Shown here one piece after another: positions 1 to 8,074 of a DNA stretch of 64,000 nucleotides. The DNA is from Algoriphagus sediminis (GTDB taxonomy: Bacteria; Bacteroidota; Bacteroidia; Cytophagales; Cyclobacteriaceae). The notes beneath the pieces were generated by a model that was not told the DNA's origin, did no database searches, and worked only from the letters and a program-made list of their open reading frames with translations. The stretch covers positions 186,001 through 250,000 of the forward strand of contig NZ_JAUEPH010000004.1 of assembly GCF_030403435.1 (NCBI RefSeq). The letters are read 5' to 3'. The translations under genes were made by a program, and so were the position numbers. Positions within the stretch are counted from its first letter, which is position 1. The number at the start of each line of letters is the position of its first letter.

Positions 1-2
1 GT

Positions 3-728
3 TTACCTTCAAATAGCACTTTAGAAAAGTATGGCCCCAATTCAAAATTTCATCCCTCAAGAGTTCAGGGAGAACCTTATTTCTTTTTTGGCATTGAGGA
101 AAGGAAAGGAAGTCATCAAGAGACTATTCTGCACCACCCTGCTCTACCGATCACTTTTACCGAAAGCCTAACTCCCTTTTCTCTTCGAAAAGTTCGAATT
201 TTAAATGGTGCTCATATAGCCATGGTTGCCTTGGGACTTCCACATGTGATCAAAACCGTAAGTGAATTCATGAATAATAAGGAGCTATTTGCTTTTTTGA
301 AGGAAATGATCTTGTTAGAGGTTATTCCAATTCTCCCTTTGCCAAAGCAAGAACTGGAAGAATACATGCTTGAAATATTTGATCGTTTTAGAAATCCATT
401 TATCGAACATAAGCTGAATAGTATTGCCCTTAATTCCATCGCAAAACTCTCACCCAGAATATTGGCTTCTATTCGAGATTACTATGACCAAACGCAAGCT
501 CTACCCGAAAAGCTTACGGAAGTTTTTACTCTGACTGTCCAACGGTATATGAAAAATCCTGAATCAATTCAGGATACGGAGCAGATTAAGCAAATTTTTT
601 CTGAGGCAAGAGCTATAAAAAACCCGGAGGACCAAGCAGAATTTTTACTTGGTCATCCGGAACTGTGGTCTTTTGGCCTTTCATATCTGAAAGGTCTTAA
701 GTCAAAACTCTCTGCCAGAATTGGATAA
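3..728 (+). CDS. uxaB: Tagaturonate reductase, C-terminal part (5' end lies outside the window)
   Basis: The frame is open from the first complete codon at base 3, so the gene enters from outside and only about 241 C-terminal residues are seen; no start is claimed. The block VRILNGAHIAMV (about bases 189-224) and the later NPFIEHKLNSIALNSI are hallmarks of the UxaB branch of the mannitol dehydrogenase superfamily. Tagaturonate reductase (altronate oxidoreductase) interconverts D-tagaturonate and D-altronate with NAD(H) in galacturonate breakdown; this role comes from the family. Other hexuronate genes would be expected upstream, outside the window. The stop abuts the stop of the convergent TolC-like gene with no space for a terminator. 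UxuB-like fructuronate reductase is the main alternative. Confidence 0.8.
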   Translation, partial: LPSNSTLEKYGPNSKFHPSRVQGEPYFFFGIEERKGSHQETILHHPALPITFTESLTPFSLRKVRILNGAHIAMVALGLPHVIKTVSEFMNNKELFAFLKEMILLEVIPILPLPKQELEEYMLEIFDRFRNPFIEHKLNSIALNSIAKLSPRILASIRDYYDQTQALPEKLTEVFTLTVQRYMKNPESIQDTEQIKQIFSEARAIKNPEDQAEFLLGHPELWSFGLSYLKGLKSKLSARIG

Positions 729-2114
729 TTACTCGAAGCCTAATCCAGCAGCAAATCGAGCTTTGGCGTAAGCCACGAGCTGCTTCATACGAAGGTTATT
801 TAGCGTCACTCTGGAGTCAAAAACCTTTACTTCACGGCTATTTACAAGGAAAAGACTACTCTCGCCAATCTCAAACCTTCTCATCTCTCCTCGAAGTAGA
901 AACTCGAGACTTTCAAGATTTTCAGAATATGTATCCACCTGCAAACTCAACTGATCCCAACTATTGATTTCACTCTCTAGCTTCGCTCTCAGTTGTAATT
1001 CCTTCAGGTCCCTCGAATTTTGCTTGAAGTCAATTTTAGCTTTGGCCAACTCAAAAGCACCCCGACTTTTTCTCCACCCCAAAGGCGTATAAACGGAAAC
1101 ACCCCATTTGTAATTATTTTCGAAAAATGGGGAATTAAATTCCCCCAGATCTTCAGTGAGGAAATTATATTTTAATTTCACCACAGGGAGTATTTCCTGG
1201 GCCTTCAGTCTCCTTTCCACGTCAAGGCTTTCCAGTTCATAGTCTGCCACCTGCAGATCAGGGTGGTTAATCACCAAAGTCCTTAATTCAATAGGATCCA
1301 AAACCCGAAGATTTTCATCGAAAAGTGGCTCTGGCGCGATTTGTTCATTTAGGAACATTGGCTCCCCTTCTTCATTCCAAAGAAAAGTATTCAACTCCTG
1401 TTCAGCTGCAAAAAGCATTTGCTGTGCGGCCTGAAGAGTATATTGCCTATTTAGCAAGTTCGAATAGGCTTCCACCGTATCGATGGCTGGCAAATCACCT
1501 TGCTCAAAACTCCTCCTTACAAATTCAAACCTGTCCTGTGCTAAATCCACTCCTTCCTGAAGAACCTGTACATTTTCGTTGGCCATAGACCATTTCCAAT
1601 AGGAATTCGTGGCATCTACATATAATCCATTCAAGAATTGAATTCGCTGAACTTCTGTAGATTGCTGGTAAATCTGCGCTTGACGCAAAGCTGCTCTCCT
1701 TTTATCTAGTATCAATCCCTGCCCCACATTTATTGCGGCGCCTGCGGCAAAAAGCCCATCCGTGGGAACATTAGCTTCCGGGTTCAAAAACTCACCTGAA
1801 TTCCGTTCAAAGGTTCCCATTAGCTCCACCCCCATCCAGGTAGGAATGGTAACTCCAGCCTCCTGCCGATTATAATAATCAGTCTCTTTAAATTCTTTTC
1901 TGTCCAGGTTCCCATACAAAAGCGGATCAAATCCACCACGTGCCTTTCTCACCTCCATATCTCCCATCCTGAGATTGATTTCAACTTGGGCAGCTACGGG
2001 ATGATAAAGTCTTACCCACTCCAAAAACCCTTCATATTCAAGGGTATCCAATGATTGAGCTTTTGTAAAAAAGGTCAGGCTAAGAAATAGTATACTAATC
2101 CCTAGTTTTCTCAT
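729..2114 (-). CDS. TolC-family outer membrane efflux protein
   Basis: 461 residues with an N-terminal signal peptide ending near AQS (residues 18-20). Two long helical repeats rich in Gln, Glu, Leu and Ala, with segments such as ALRQAQIYQQSTE and LRAKLESEINSW, match the outer membrane efflux protein (OEP) domain, and the length is typical. The product should form the trimeric outer-membrane channel of a tripartite exporter. Its start overlaps the end of the HlyD-like gene by 4 bases (ATGA), so it is translationally coupled as the last gene of the tetR-ABC-HlyD-TolC operon. The substrate cannot be told from sequence. Confidence 0.88.
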   Translation of the reverse strand: MRKLGISILFLSLTFFTKAQSLDTLEYEGFLEWVRLYHPVAAQVEINLRMGDMEVRKARGGFDPLLYGNLDRKEFKETDYYNRQEAGVTIPTWMGVELMGTFERNSGEFLNPEANVPTDGLFAAGAAINVGQGLILDKRRAALRQAQIYQQSTEVQRIQFLNGLYVDATNSYWKWSMANENVQVLQEGVDLAQDRFEFVRRSFEQGDLPAIDTVEAYSNLLNRQYTLQAAQQMLFAAEQELNTFLWNEEGEPMFLNEQIAPEPLFDENLRVLDPIELRTLVINHPDLQVADYELESLDVERRLKAQEILPVVKLKYNFLTEDLGEFNSPFFENNYKWGVSVYTPLGWRKSRGAFELAKAKIDFKQNSRDLKELQLRAKLESEINSWDQLSLQVDTYSENLESLEFLLRGEMRRFEIGESSLFLVNSREVKVFDSRVTLNNLRMKQLVAYAKARFAAGLGFE

Positions 2115-3469
2115 TTTTTACTGTCTTTAGCGATCGCGTCTTTTTCTTCCTGAGTGTAATAGTCAGCCGGGAATCCATTTAACTGTCGCCAGATTTCATA
2201 CCAAACTGGTACATCATTTAACAAAGCAATACCGTCTGCTCCAGAACCAATTCTCAGCAGGTCTGGCCATGCATCTTCTTCAGGATCTTCCACGACCAAG
2301 ACGCGATATTGATTATTCGGACCAGCATACTGATCAATGGCAACCACAACACCACCGAAAGTACCATTAGAGATCTGCGGCCATCCTGAGAAAACAATCG
2401 CCGGCCACCCATCAAAGATAAACCTAACTCTATTTCCTACGGAAATTAGTGGCAAGTCCACAGGAGCAACAAACATCTCCACGGCTAAATCAGCATCAGC
2501 AGGTACTATGTTTAGAATAGCATCGCCTTCCTTAATTGTTTCACCAATACCCACCTGAACGGCTCTTGCTAAATATCCATTTTGCGGAGCAAGAATATAT
2601 CTGAAACCGGTTCTCTGTTCGTAATTCGAGTATTGATTTTCCAACTTGGTTACTGATGCTTCAGTGTCAAACTGAGCAGACATTGCTGTATACATCTCGG
2701 ACCTGGCTTTGGCGATTTTATCTATGAATTCATTCTCAATAGCATCCAGATCAATAAGAGCGGTAATTCTTTTATTCTTGCTGCTTAAAAGCTTGTTTTC
2801 AGCAGCTATAATTTTTGCCTGAACTTCCTGAAACTTCAGCCTTCTGGTTTCTAAATCCAGCAATGACCTTAGACCTTCTTCATACAATTGCTCAGCACGT
2901 TTAAGCCTGTCCTGACCAACCTTAAAGTCTACTTTTGCCTGCTCCAAATAAATACTATCAGACATCACGTCCAATTCCGCCATATTTAATTTATTCTGAG
3001 CTTGCTGGAGCTTTAACTCTCTATTTCTCTCAAGTGCTCCAATTTGGTTTTGTAATTGAACCACTTTCTCCTGGTAAGATTGTGCAGATAGTGTTTTAAC
3101 ATCTACCTGTCTTTGGGTTCTTGGTAAGAGCAATGAGTCAAAATACTCATCTTTAATCTCAGAGATCTGCAGAATGGTATCACCTTTGGCTACAAAAGAC
3201 CCTTCCTGAACGTACCACTTCTCAATTCTTCCAGCAATGACCGAATGGATGGTTTGTGGTCTCATTTCAGGCTTTAATGCCGTGACATAACCCTTTGACC
3301 TTATATTTTGAGTCCAGGGCAAAAACAACATTAAAAAGAGGATCAGAATGATACTTGTCAAAACCCTAACTCTCTTTGAACTCTCCTTAAGAGGAAGGGT
3401 CATCACTAAACTCTTGGCCCCACTAAATGGGATAGAATCTTTGATCTTATTTAGTGTGATATCTAACAT
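2111..3469 (-). CDS. HlyD-family periplasmic adaptor of an ABC exporter
   Basis: 452 residues. One membrane segment near residues 38-55 (ILILFLMLFLPW) is followed by a biotinyl-lipoyl-like half motif (GRIEKWYVQEGSFVAKGDTI, about 92-111). A long coiled-coil hairpin spans about 120-290, and the second lipoyl half plus beta-barrel follow (APQNGYLARAVQVGIGETI). This is the membrane fusion protein order of HlyD/EmrA adaptors. It should bridge the ABC subunit encoded just upstream (6-base gap) and the TolC-like channel encoded downstream (4-base overlap). An unusual length of the C-terminal part (about residues 350-452) after the barrel is typical of Bacteroidota homologues rather than of HlyD itself. 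Confidence 0.88.
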   Translation of the reverse strand: MLDITLNKIKDSIPFSGAKSLVMTLPLKESSKRVRVLTSIILILFLMLFLPWTQNIRSKGYVTALKPEMRPQTIHSVIAGRIEKWYVQEGSFVAKGDTILQISEIKDEYFDSLLLPRTQRQVDVKTLSAQSYQEKVVQLQNQIGALERNRELKLQQAQNKLNMAELDVMSDSIYLEQAKVDFKVGQDRLKRAEQLYEEGLRSLLDLETRRLKFQEVQAKIIAAENKLLSSKNKRITALIDLDAIENEFIDKIAKARSEMYTAMSAQFDTEASVTKLENQYSNYEQRTGFRYILAPQNGYLARAVQVGIGETIKEGDAILNIVPADADLAVEMFVAPVDLPLISVGNRVRFIFDGWPAIVFSGWPQISNGTFGGVVVAIDQYAGPNNQYRVLVVEDPEEDAWPDLLRIGSGADGIALLNDVPVWYEIWRQLNGFPADYYTQEEKDAIAKDSKK

Positions 3470-3475
3470 CGCTAA

Positions 3476-5182
3476 TTAAGATTTAGAGTTAAAATTTAAA
3501 TATTCCTCGTAGGTGCCTTGGAAAATGGCCCTGCCATTATCCATTAATATAATTTCATCGGCTCGCTTCATAATTCCCTCTTCCTCAAGCTCTACGATCA
3601 ACATTAGCGTCCAATTTCCTTCAAACAGATAATCCAGAACTTTGGTCTTAATCTCCTTGTCTGTGTTTCTAAGTACATTTTCCATAAGAATGGCCTTGGT
3701 ATCACCCACAAAACCTCTAGCTAATAGAATTCCTTGTGCAAAGGACTTGGAAAGACCTTTACCTTCCGGTTGGATGATGGTATCCAAATCATCGGGAAGC
3801 TGAAAGATTTCATTTTTTAGCTCAACCATTTCAAGAATTTGATCAAGCTTCTCCTGATCAAAATCCCTACCGACCAGGATATTCTCTTTGATGGTTCCAT
3901 GGAAAATCTGTTCTAAATCAAGGCAAGCTCCAACGTTATCCCTGAGCCTCTCCAGGTTCACCATTTCAAGTGACAAATCATTGATACTGATTTTTCCTTC
4001 ATATTCTTCATAAAGACCTGAAAGCAATGCCAGTACGGCTGTTTTCCCACTTCCACTTTTACCTGTAATCACCACTTTCTTTCCAGCTTCCACACTAAGG
4101 CTATTTCTTTTCAAAACAGGCTCAGCTTTGTCCTGAGGATGGAAAGTCACATTATCCATAGAAAATTTTAGACCATCTTCCTTGGCGAGTGTTTTATCAT
4201 TTTCATGAGATCGCTCTAAATCGAGATCCATCACATGCCCAAGCTTCTCCACTGCTACCAAAGTGTCATAAACAGTCTCTAGTGAAAGAATAAGCTTCTC
4301 CACAGAGTTTACTACCAGAATGATGATCACTTCAGCAGCTACAAATTGTCCGATACTAATCTGCTCATTGATTAACAAGAAACTTCCTGCCAGTAAGAGG
4401 GAAGTCACAATAAGTACCTTGAACACAATCATGATCTTATACTGAAAGATCAGAACCGCAAAGTGCTTTGAACGGAATTCAACATATTTTTGAAGAATTT
4501 TATCCGCTCTGAGAATGGGTAGGCGTGTATTCCCCACAAGTTTAAAAGTATTCAAAGTCCTTCCAACTTCTTCCAGCCAATAAGCAGTTTTATACTTATA
4601 TGATGATTCCTTCAAGGCAGTTTCCATTCCTTTGTCGCTAGTGAAATAGAAAATCAAAGCAAGAAGACCAAGTAATACCAGACCAAAGAGAATAAATGTG
4701 GGATGATAAAATGAGAGCAATAGCAATCCAAATATCATCTGAAGCAAGGCTGTAGAGAAATCCAGAAGGATTTTAGAAAGTCCTTTTTGAAGATTTACCG
4801 TATCAAAAAACCTGTTTACCACTTCCGGCCCATATTCTCCATGCATCACTTCGGTCTTTACTCTTGGAAGCCTGTAGGCTATGGCGAGTCCTGATTTGGT
4901 GAAAATTCTCTGCTGAAGTTTCTCCGATATTTGCATTTGGGAAATTTGAAGAAACCCACCAAAAGCAACACCAAGAGCAACTACTACTACCAGGATAATC
5001 CAAGAAGTGGTGATTCTTCCACCCAAAATGAAATTCAGAATTGCCTGAATTCCCAAAGGCAGGGAAAGTGTCACCAGACCATTCAGTATAGCATAGAAGT
5101 AAATGGAATAAACCTGACCCCTTTCCTCATCCAAGAGATTGAAAAATCTTTTTACTGGGGTAATTCCTGCCTGACTATTCAT
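3476..5182 (-). CDS. ABC exporter subunit (TMD-NBD half transporter) with a degenerate ATPase domain
   Basis: 568 residues: six-helix ABC exporter membrane domain (about 1-330) and C-terminal nucleotide-binding domain (about 345-568). The Walker A motif is intact (GKSGSGKTA, about residues 373-381). By eye the other motifs are altered: the Q-loop Gln aligns with Asp (ACLDLEQIFHGT), the signature reads LSKSF instead of LSGGQ, the Walker B stretch reads AILMEN instead of a hydrophobic run plus DE, and the H-loop His aligns with Glu (LIVELEEE). No second ABC subunit gene lies nearby. Its start overlaps the TetR gene end by 8 bases. It is probably a type-I-secretion-like exporter; whether it hydrolyses ATP is open. 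Confidence 0.85.
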   Translation of the reverse strand: MNSQAGITPVKRFFNLLDEERGQVYSIYFYAILNGLVTLSLPLGIQAILNFILGGRITTSWIILVVVVALGVAFGGFLQISQMQISEKLQQRIFTKSGLAIAYRLPRVKTEVMHGEYGPEVVNRFFDTVNLQKGLSKILLDFSTALLQMIFGLLLLSFYHPTFILFGLVLLGLLALIFYFTSDKGMETALKESSYKYKTAYWLEEVGRTLNTFKLVGNTRLPILRADKILQKYVEFRSKHFAVLIFQYKIMIVFKVLIVTSLLLAGSFLLINEQISIGQFVAAEVIIILVVNSVEKLILSLETVYDTLVAVEKLGHVMDLDLERSHENDKTLAKEDGLKFSMDNVTFHPQDKAEPVLKRNSLSVEAGKKVVITGKSGSGKTAVLALLSGLYEEYEGKISINDLSLEMVNLERLRDNVGACLDLEQIFHGTIKENILVGRDFDQEKLDQILEMVELKNEIFQLPDDLDTIIQPEGKGLSKSFAQGILLARGFVGDTKAILMENVLRNTDKEIKTKVLDYLFEGNWTLMLIVELEEEGIMKRADEIILMDNGRAIFQGTYEEYLNFNSKS

Positions 5183-5852
5183 TTGATATCGCGTTTATTA
5201 CGAGTTGATGGAAAAAGGTAAATCGACCGGTAGACTCATAGGCACACTCGGTCATTCCCGGTAAATGTTGTGAATTGAAACTCTGGAGAAGACTGGACTC
5301 CATGACAGTCGAAACCAAAGTTTTCGGGTATTTATACTCCGGATTAATTTCCGAAATAATCTCTGAAATTCGGTCGCCGAACTTATAAACTTGAGCGAAA
5401 ATTCCGCTTTCATGTTCATTATCAACGGCCTTGGTAAGGTAACCTTTGAGAGATTCGTTCACTACTAAATTTCTCAAAGCTTTCGGATTTAGATAGTCAT
5501 TTTTTTCAAAGATGGGACCATCCACCATAAGCCGAATTGCCACTACCAATCGCTCCGATGCATCTTGAAGATTTGCCGTAGCAAAGACCAAGTTATGCTC
5601 CATCCACGCCCAATACCAGGCATTTAAATAGAGAAGTAGCTTATGCTTATTCTCAAAATAACGATAGATAGCAGCCTCTGTACTCCCTATTTCGGCAGCA
5701 AGCTTCCTAAAGGTGAACTGCTCCATTCCCAACTCCTGAATTAATCTGGTTGATACCCGGACGATCTGCTCACCTAACTCAGAGCTGTAAGGATCCTTCA
5801 AATAAAGATTTGAATTGACCTCAATCTTAAATGTCTTTAAAATATTTTCCAT
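5175..5852 (-). CDS. TetR/AcrR-family transcriptional regulator of the export operon
   Basis: 225 residues. A helix-turn-helix of TetR type lies at about residues 28-75, with the sequence FTFRKLAAEIGSTEAAIYRYF as its core recognition region read in two parts (FTFRKLAAEIGS, then TEAAIYRYF). The remaining helices form the ligand-binding/dimer domain and are not diagnostic. It is the first gene of the efflux operon and overlaps the ABC gene by 8 bases, so it most likely controls its own operon. A palindrome 70-105 bases upstream of the start (5922-5957) is the natural candidate operator. The inducer is unknown; in known systems of this layout it is often the exported compound. Confidence 0.85.
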   Translation of the reverse strand: MENILKTFKIEVNSNLYLKDPYSSELGEQIVRVSTRLIQELGMEQFTFRKLAAEIGSTEAAIYRYFENKHKLLLYLNAWYWAWMEHNLVFATANLQDASERLVVAIRLMVDGPIFEKNDYLNPKALRNLVVNESLKGYLTKAVDNEHESGIFAQVYKFGDRISEIISEINPEYKYPKTLVSTVMESSLLQSFNSQHLPGMTECAYESTGRFTFFHQLVINAISNE

Positions 5853-5921
5853 ACCCTTTGAATTCCAAACCCAAGCAATAACGCAAAAGGGAGAAAAGGG
5901 TTTAGTAAAGCTTCTATTTTT

Positions 5922-5957
5922 GTTAGTAATATTTACAAGACTGGTAATATTCCTAAC
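5922..5957. promoter_or_regulatory. Inverted repeat, candidate TetR operator
   Basis: Two 12-base arms, GTTAGTAATATT (5922-5933) and AATATTCCTAAC (5946-5957), are inverted copies matching at 11 of 12 positions. GTAATATT also recurs as a direct repeat 18 bases apart. The site lies 70 bases upstream of the TetR start and runs over the stop codon of the DUF2237 gene. No run of T follows, so a terminator is less likely. The operator role is inferred from position and symmetry. Confidence 0.45.
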
Positions 5958-6321
5958 TAATTGGCTTGTAAGCGTGCTTCAGGAGTATTTCTAGTGGTAT
6001 TATTCGAAGCGTTGCTTCATTGGTTGCTTCTAGTTTCACCTTTGGTGCAAAGCCTGAACGATAAGCCTCAAGCCATCTCAAAGCACAAAGACACCAGAAA
6101 TCTCCAGGCTTTAATCCAGGAAAGTCATATTGAGGGATGGGCGTACTTAAATCATTCCCCTTTGACTTCGTAAAGGATAAGAACTCTTCAGTCATTTGGG
6201 CGCAAACTGTATGTGTTCCCAAGTCATCTTCACCAGTTTCACAACAACCGTTTCTATAAAACCCAGTCATTGGGGAGGTACTACAAGTAATTAAGTTTTC
6301 GCCAAAAACGTTTTGTGCCAT
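5953..6321 (-). CDS. DUF2237 family protein
   Basis: 122 residues, cytoplasmic. The sequence matches the DUF2237 (COG3651) family: an N-terminal MAQNVFGENLITCS stretch, the segment MTGFYRNGCCETGEDDLGTH with a Cys pair, and the C-terminal GDFWCLCALRWLEAYRSG. The length fits the family. The function is not established; the conserved Cys residues suggest metal binding or redox chemistry, which is inference. It follows the DoxX gene with a single-base gap as the last gene of a minus-strand run that begins with DUF4920. Confidence 0.85.
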   Translation of the reverse strand: MAQNVFGENLITCSTSPMTGFYRNGCCETGEDDLGTHTVCAQMTEEFLSFTKSKGNDLSTPIPQYDFPGLKPGDFWCLCALRWLEAYRSGFAPKVKLEATNEATLRIIPLEILLKHAYKPIS

Positions 6322-6322
6322 A

Positions 6323-6733
6323 TTAATCTCGGGTATAAAGCCATGCCCAAAAAATCAGGATAGGATGAATGATTACTAATCTTACCCAACCTATCCACTC
6401 TTCAGTACAAAGTCCTTCAGGAATACATGAGCCAACCTGAATGAAATAAACATGGGAAGGAATAAAGGCTATCAGCATGATTACGATGCCCCAGGCAGCC
6501 AATTTCTGGAACCTAGGAATAAGAAGACCAATTGCCCCTAAAACCTCAGCTATTCCAGCAATTAAGTTGAGTAGTTCCGGTTCCGGAAAATATTCCGGTA
6601 TCAGTGGGAGATAAAATTCTGGCTGGACAAAATGATTAATTCCCCCTAAAAAATAGAAAAGTGCCATAAGGTACTTTAACCATTTTAAAACATTTTGCTT
6701 CATAGAAGTAGTGATCATCTGATGGATTCTCAA
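6323..6733 (-). CDS. DoxX-like integral membrane protein
   Basis: 136 residues with four membrane segments (about 20-38, 55-75, 80-98 and 113-132). The motif FYFLGGINHFVQPEFY near the N-terminus and the glycine-rich second helix (IAGIAEVLGAIGLLIP) are typical of DoxX-type proteins in Bacteroidota. Members have been linked to redox chemistry or quinone partners, but no reaction is fixed for this group. It is separated by one base from the DUF2237 gene and by 36 bases from the DUF983 gene, so co-transcription is likely. Confidence 0.8.
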   Translation of the reverse strand: MRIHQMITTSMKQNVLKWLKYLMALFYFLGGINHFVQPEFYLPLIPEYFPEPELLNLIAGIAEVLGAIGLLIPRFQKLAAWGIVIMLIAFIPSHVYFIQVGSCIPEGLCTEEWIGWVRLVIIHPILIFWAWLYTRD

Positions 6734-6769
6734 TATAAACCAATTTAATCCATCAGCTTCACAAACTTC

Positions 6770-7153
6770 CTAGGACTTTGGCTCCTCGTACTTGAGTTTT
6801 CCCACCAAATAGAGATATAAAACCTTTGAGTACCGTATCATGGCCGGAAAAAGCAGGAGATTTAAAATAATCACAGGAGTGATATACATCCACAACTCAG
6901 GGTCAGTGAAAAGCACACCAACCGCCACAAAAGTCGTAATGACCAAAGCCACCGAAAAGGCATAACTGATGTACATCGCGCCGTAGAAGAAATCTGGCTC
7001 TGGTTGGAAGTTTGCACCACAATTATCGCAGTAATGATTCACCTCCGTAATTTTCCTAAAGCTAAAAATAGAGACTGGAAAAAGTTTGCCCTTTCTACAT
7101 TGGGGGCATTTTGCTCCTATAATTGCCTGAGTTAATCCTCTTCTTTCCATCAT
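6770..7153 (-). CDS. DUF983 family membrane protein
   Basis: 127 residues. An N-terminal zinc-ribbon-like part has two Cys pairs (KCPQCRKGKLFP and YCDNCGANF), and two membrane helices follow (about 65-85 and 90-110). This is the DUF983 layout. The function is unknown; many members sit near cytochrome oxidase or redox genes, which is not the case here. Its start overlaps the end of the upstream 70-residue gene by 4 bases (7150-7153), indicating translational coupling. Confidence 0.85.
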   Translation of the reverse strand: MMERRGLTQAIIGAKCPQCRKGKLFPVSIFSFRKITEVNHYCDNCGANFQPEPDFFYGAMYISYAFSVALVITTFVAVGVLFTDPELWMYITPVIILNLLLFPAMIRYSKVLYLYLVGKLKYEEPKS

Positions 7154-7362
7154 TTGGGGCCTCTTAATTCATCAAGATCATAATCTTTCCCTTTACCCCA
7201 TTGAAGAAGTTCATGCAGCGTATAAAATTCTAATGTATCTAGATCTTTGACTCTGAAATTATCACCTGAGAGTCGGTCCATCACTTCGATTTTTCTGGAT
7301 TCTCCCATATTAATGAAGCGATATTTTCTACCCACCCGGAGGTTATCAAGCGCTATTGCCAT
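7150..7362 (-). CDS. Conserved small protein of unknown function
   Basis: 70 residues, soluble, with no signal peptide. It starts MAIALDNLRVGRKYRFIN and alternates short beta-like stretches with charged turns (VMDRLSGDNFRVKDLDT), which suggests a small beta-barrel or SH3/Tudor-like fold; this is a guess from pattern only. It is coupled to DUF983 by a 4-base overlap and lies one base after the DUF4920 gene, so its reality is supported by tight packing in the operon. No function is proposed. Confidence 0.65.
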   Translation of the reverse strand: MAIALDNLRVGRKYRFINMGESRKIEVMDRLSGDNFRVKDLDTLEFYTLHELLQWGKGKDYDLDELRGPK

Positions 7363-7363
7363 A

Positions 7364-7876
7364 TTAGGCTTTATCCTTAATGATTACCCCGGTAGCTTCA
7401 AAGGTGATTTCTACCTTTGGTTCAGTAATTTGAGCTATTTCCTCTTCCGACTTACCCTGATCTTCGGCAAAGTGACGCAAGGTCTCAACATCCGTAGTTA
7501 CTCTGGTCGCAACTCCTTCTAAAAGAATGGGGAATCCCTGAGAGGTAGTAGGAACAAAAAACCCGTAATCCTTAAAAGTCACTCTCATGCTTTCTCCATC
7601 AGGCAAATCCATAGTAAGCCAGCATCCTTTTTTAGTGCAGACTTCTTTAATTTCACCATAAACCTGTCCTTCATAGCTATCAGCTTCCGCCATCTTTACC
7701 ACAAGCTCTGCTGTATTCATCGCTTCCATTTCCTCGACTCCTTCTCCATAAGATCCCGGGATTGCTTCAGAAGTTACTTCCACTTTCTCTTCCATCACAA
7801 CTTCTTCTTTTTTCTCGGTTTGGCATGCAAACAATATCCCTGTGGCTAAGACCGCTATTACTTTGGTGTATTTCAT
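7364..7876 (-). CDS. DUF4920 domain lipoprotein
   Basis: 170 residues. A lipoprotein signal ends at ATGILFAC with Cys18 as the probable lipidated residue, followed by an acidic linker (about 20-40). The DUF4920 domain covers about 45-168 and includes the family block YEGQVYGEIKEVCTKKGCWL with two Cys residues and GYGF-like DYGFFVP. The fold resembles OB-type domains; the Cys pair may bind metal or be redox active, which is inference. It is the first gene of the five-gene minus-strand run and has a good Bacteroidota promoter 17 bases upstream. Confidence 0.82.
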   Translation of the reverse strand: MKYTKVIAVLATGILFACQTEKKEEVVMEEKVEVTSEAIPGSYGEGVEEMEAMNTAELVVKMAEADSYEGQVYGEIKEVCTKKGCWLTMDLPDGESMRVTFKDYGFFVPTTSQGFPILLEGVATRVTTDVETLRHFAEDQGKSEEEIAQITEPKVEITFEATGVIIKDKA

Positions 7877-7893
7877 ATTCTGATTCTTTGCTG

Positions 7894-7922
7894 CAAAAAT
7901 AACTTAGAAATTCTAGGTTCAA
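7894..7922 (-). promoter_or_regulatory. Bacteroidota-type promoter of the DUF4920 operon
   Basis: Read on the minus strand: TTG at 7922-7920, an 18-base spacer, then TATTTTTG at 7901-7894, an exact match to TAnnTTTG. The -7 element ends 17 bases before the ATG of the DUF4920 gene, giving a short leader. Pattern match only. Confidence 0.55.
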
Positions 7923-8074
7923 AACTTAATTGACGCTTATCAACCAGAAGAGATTAAAAGCCGATTAACAATTTCATATTCTTTCTGATTTTTGATAAGA
8001 ATTCTCACAATTAAACTTCCAAATTCTTAGCATTCCTCTAATTTTACAGACTCATTTACCCAAACCTAGAACCT

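Noticed and set aside
5915..5922. Plus-strand TATTTTTG (exact -7 element) upstream of the DUF2237 stop
   Set aside because: No TTG 18-21 bases upstream and it would drive only antisense transcription.
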